Below the pieces are notes generated by a model. The model did not search any database and had not been told where the DNA came from. It was given only the letters and a program-made list of their open reading frames with translations. Position numbers and translations under genes: made by a program. A DNA stretch of 47,482 bases from Methanobacteriaceae archaeon. GTDB taxonomy: Archaea; Methanobacteriota; Methanobacteria; Methanobacteriales; Methanobacteriaceae. Positions within the stretch are counted from its first letter, which is position 1. The number at the start of each line of letters is the position of its first letter. This document shows, piece by piece, positions 46,078 to 47,482 of this stretch. Location of the stretch: the NCBI GenBank assembly GCA_030539615.1, contig JAUNXU010000006.1:1-47482 (forward strand), given 5' to 3'.

Positions 46078-46120
46078 GAAAATGGATAATCACCTAATCC
46101 ATTTTCCACTCACCTTTTTT
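46078..46120. terminator. Hairpin terminator after cdc48
   Basis: GAAAATGGAT (46078-46087) and ATCCATTTTC (46097-46106) form a perfect 10-bp stem with a 9-base loop. A T6 run follows at 46115-46120. It lies 25 bases after the cdc48 stop, between convergent genes. Confidence 0.65.
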
Positions 46121-46169
46121 AAATAATTTAAACCATACATTACCAATTCTTAATTTTTAATATAACTTA

Positions 46170-47456
46170 TTATCTTAAACATCCAATAGGTAATATTTTA
46201 ATTCCATCATTTCTTGTATAAGCAAATTCATCACCAGTAACAATAGCAAGAAATGTTGGTTCTTTTATATTTGTTTTACCTTCAGATATACTTTTTTTTA
46301 TTAATTTATCTAATTTTAATAAATTTTTAGCACCTTTTTCAATTTCAGAACTACTTAATTTAAATTCAATTAATGCATATCTTCCATCATCTAAATGTAA
46401 AACACAATCAGCTTCTAAACCATAACGATCACAATAATACGATAAAGTACCCCCTATTGAACTTGAATAAACATTTAAATCTCGAATACATAAATTTTCA
46501 AATATAAATCCAAATGTATTTAAATCATATAATAATATTTCAGGTGTTAAACCAAGACTAGCAACAGCTATTGAAGGATCAATAAATTCTTTTTTATTTA
46601 TAGATCTTATTTTTGTAGCAGATCGAATATTAGGATTCCAAGAAGGTATATCCTCAATTACAAATATTCTTTTTAATGCATCAATATATGAATAATATGT
46701 TGGTTCAGATATATCTCCAAAATTTATTTTAATATCTTTCATTATTGTATTATTTGAAGCCAATGTTGAAATATTTCTAGCATAAGATTGTAATATACTT
46801 TTAACTCGTTTAGGATCTCTTTTAATTCCATCTATAGCTGATACATCACTTTGACAAATATTTTCTATATAATTCTTTACAACAAATAATTGAGCTTTTT
46901 TAGATTTTTTATGGATAGTACTAGGCCAACCTCCACGACAAGCAACAAATATTAAATCTTCAATCATTAAATCAGATTTAATTCCATCAATATCTAATTT
47001 TGAATCATTAAACAGATCTTCAATTGAAATTTTACCATTTGAATCTTTACTTTCAAATAAACTCATAGGCCTCATAAGTAATCTATGTATACGACCTGTA
47101 CCAGTATGCATTATTTTACTTTCATCAACTGTTGTAGATCCAGTTAATATGTATAACCCATCTTCACCTATTTCATCAACACTATTTCTAACTGCATCCC
47201 ATAATTTTGGGAGTAATTGCCATTCATCTATTAATCTAGGCGTTTCACCTTTAAGAAGTATTGATGAATTAAAATCTGTTAATTTTAAATATGACTCAAT
47301 TTTTGAACTATCTAATTTTAAAATACTTTTCGCATGTTGTTTTGCTGTGGTTGTTTTCCCACACCATTTTGGACCAATAATAAGAATTGCTCTTATATAA
47401 CCCATTCGTTCTTTTAAAATATCATCTATAATACGTTTATAATATTTTTTATTCAT
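46170..47456 (-). CDS. DUF4143-type ATPase with nuclease-like C-terminal domain
   Basis: The 428-residue protein has an AAA-like ATPase domain with Walker A GPKWCGKTT (residues 28-36), Walker B LIDEWQ (75-80) and an LTGST sensor segment (about 104-108). The C-terminal half has the DUF4143 wording, including an EADCVLHLDDGRYALIEFKLS stretch that fits a PD-(D/E)xK nuclease-like fold. Such proteins are numerous in gut methanogens and bacteria, and their role is unknown. The ATG follows a GATGAT SD-like stretch. The gene seems complete, ending its upstream side 26 bases from the window edge. Confidence 0.85.
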   Translation of the reverse strand: MNKKYYKRIIDDILKERMGYIRAILIIGPKWCGKTTTAKQHAKSILKLDSSKIESYLKLTDFNSSILLKGETPRLIDEWQLLPKLWDAVRNSVDEIGEDGLYILTGSTTVDESKIMHTGTGRIHRLLMRPMSLFESKDSNGKISIEDLFNDSKLDIDGIKSDLMIEDLIFVACRGGWPSTIHKKSKKAQLFVVKNYIENICQSDVSAIDGIKRDPKRVKSILQSYARNISTLASNNTIMKDIKINFGDISEPTYYSYIDALKRIFVIEDIPSWNPNIRSATKIRSINKKEFIDPSIAVASLGLTPEILLYDLNTFGFIFENLCIRDLNVYSSSIGGTLSYYCDRYGLEADCVLHLDDGRYALIEFKLSSSEIEKGAKNLLKLDKLIKKSISEGKTNIKEPTFLAIVTGDEFAYTRNDGIKILPIGCLR

Positions 47457-47482
47457 ATAATCATCGTTTATTATTTTTTTTA

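Overview
The window reads as a chromosomal segment of a very AT-rich methanogenic archaeon of the order Methanobacteriales, most likely a Methanosphaera-type gut organism. The case rests on gene content: thiol:fumarate reductase subunit TfrB, Pelota, archaeal class II GlyRS, geranylgeranyl reductase, Cdc48, archaeal SepF, an archaeosine-synthase-like protein, MraY/MurG-like genes that fit pseudomurein synthesis, a trpEGCFBAD operon, TATA-box promoters and strong GGAGGTGAT-type Shine-Dalgarno (SD) sites. Species identity is an inference.

Layout. 0.1-1.8 kb: PRC-barrel protein, a small unknown and a metallo-beta-lactamase-fold hydrolase. 2.0-6.3 kb: aryl-acid activation (PaaK plus a tandem-ACT protein) facing indolepyruvate:ferredoxin oxidoreductase (IorA, IorB). 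6.7-12.1 kb: tfrB, then a tightly spaced run of trmJ-like methyltransferase, dcd, glyS and a TatD-like hydrolase, closed by a hairpin terminator. 12.5-15.1 kb (minus): a SIS sugar isomerase, a DUF1611 protein and sepF. 15.3-19.4 kb: accessory-looking region with a zinc-ribbon membrane protein divergent from a secreted barnase-type ribonuclease and its barstar-type inhibitor, followed by a nitroreductase, sfsA and a bacterial-type glutamate decarboxylase. 19.7-23.2 kb: SWIM and zinc-ribbon proteins, a 55-residue ferredoxin, geranylgeranyl reductase, an ArcS-like protein, a MIP18-family protein and tRNA-Ile(GAT). 23.6-29.1 kb: SPL-type radical SAM enzyme, ThiC, a short YhgE/Pip membrane protein, HypC and an ACT regulator. 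29.2-35.7 kb: the complete trpEGCFBAD operon. 35.7-43.5 kb: QueG-like Fe-S protein, disulfide oxidoreductase, MurG-like and MraY-like proteins, Pelota, a small unknown and prephenate dehydrogenase with extra C-terminal domains. 43.9-47.5 kb: Cdc48 and a DUF4143-type ATPase.

The most interesting item is the barnase-barstar pair at 15960-16692. All five catalytic residues of barnase can be aligned. The toxin frame has no ATG, GTG or TTG anywhere; it begins at an ATT six bases after a strong SD. The same SD-6 nt-ATT arrangement precedes the YhgE/Pip gene at 28053, so AUU initiation may be real here and would be missed by ordinary gene callers. Other leads are a TGTACA (TRP-box-like) element between the trp operon and a divergent ACT regulator, a TyrA fused to an FDX-ACB-like domain, several inverted repeats at promoters, a candidate small RNA near 23.5 kb, and a clear split between genes using A-ending and genes using T-ending codons.
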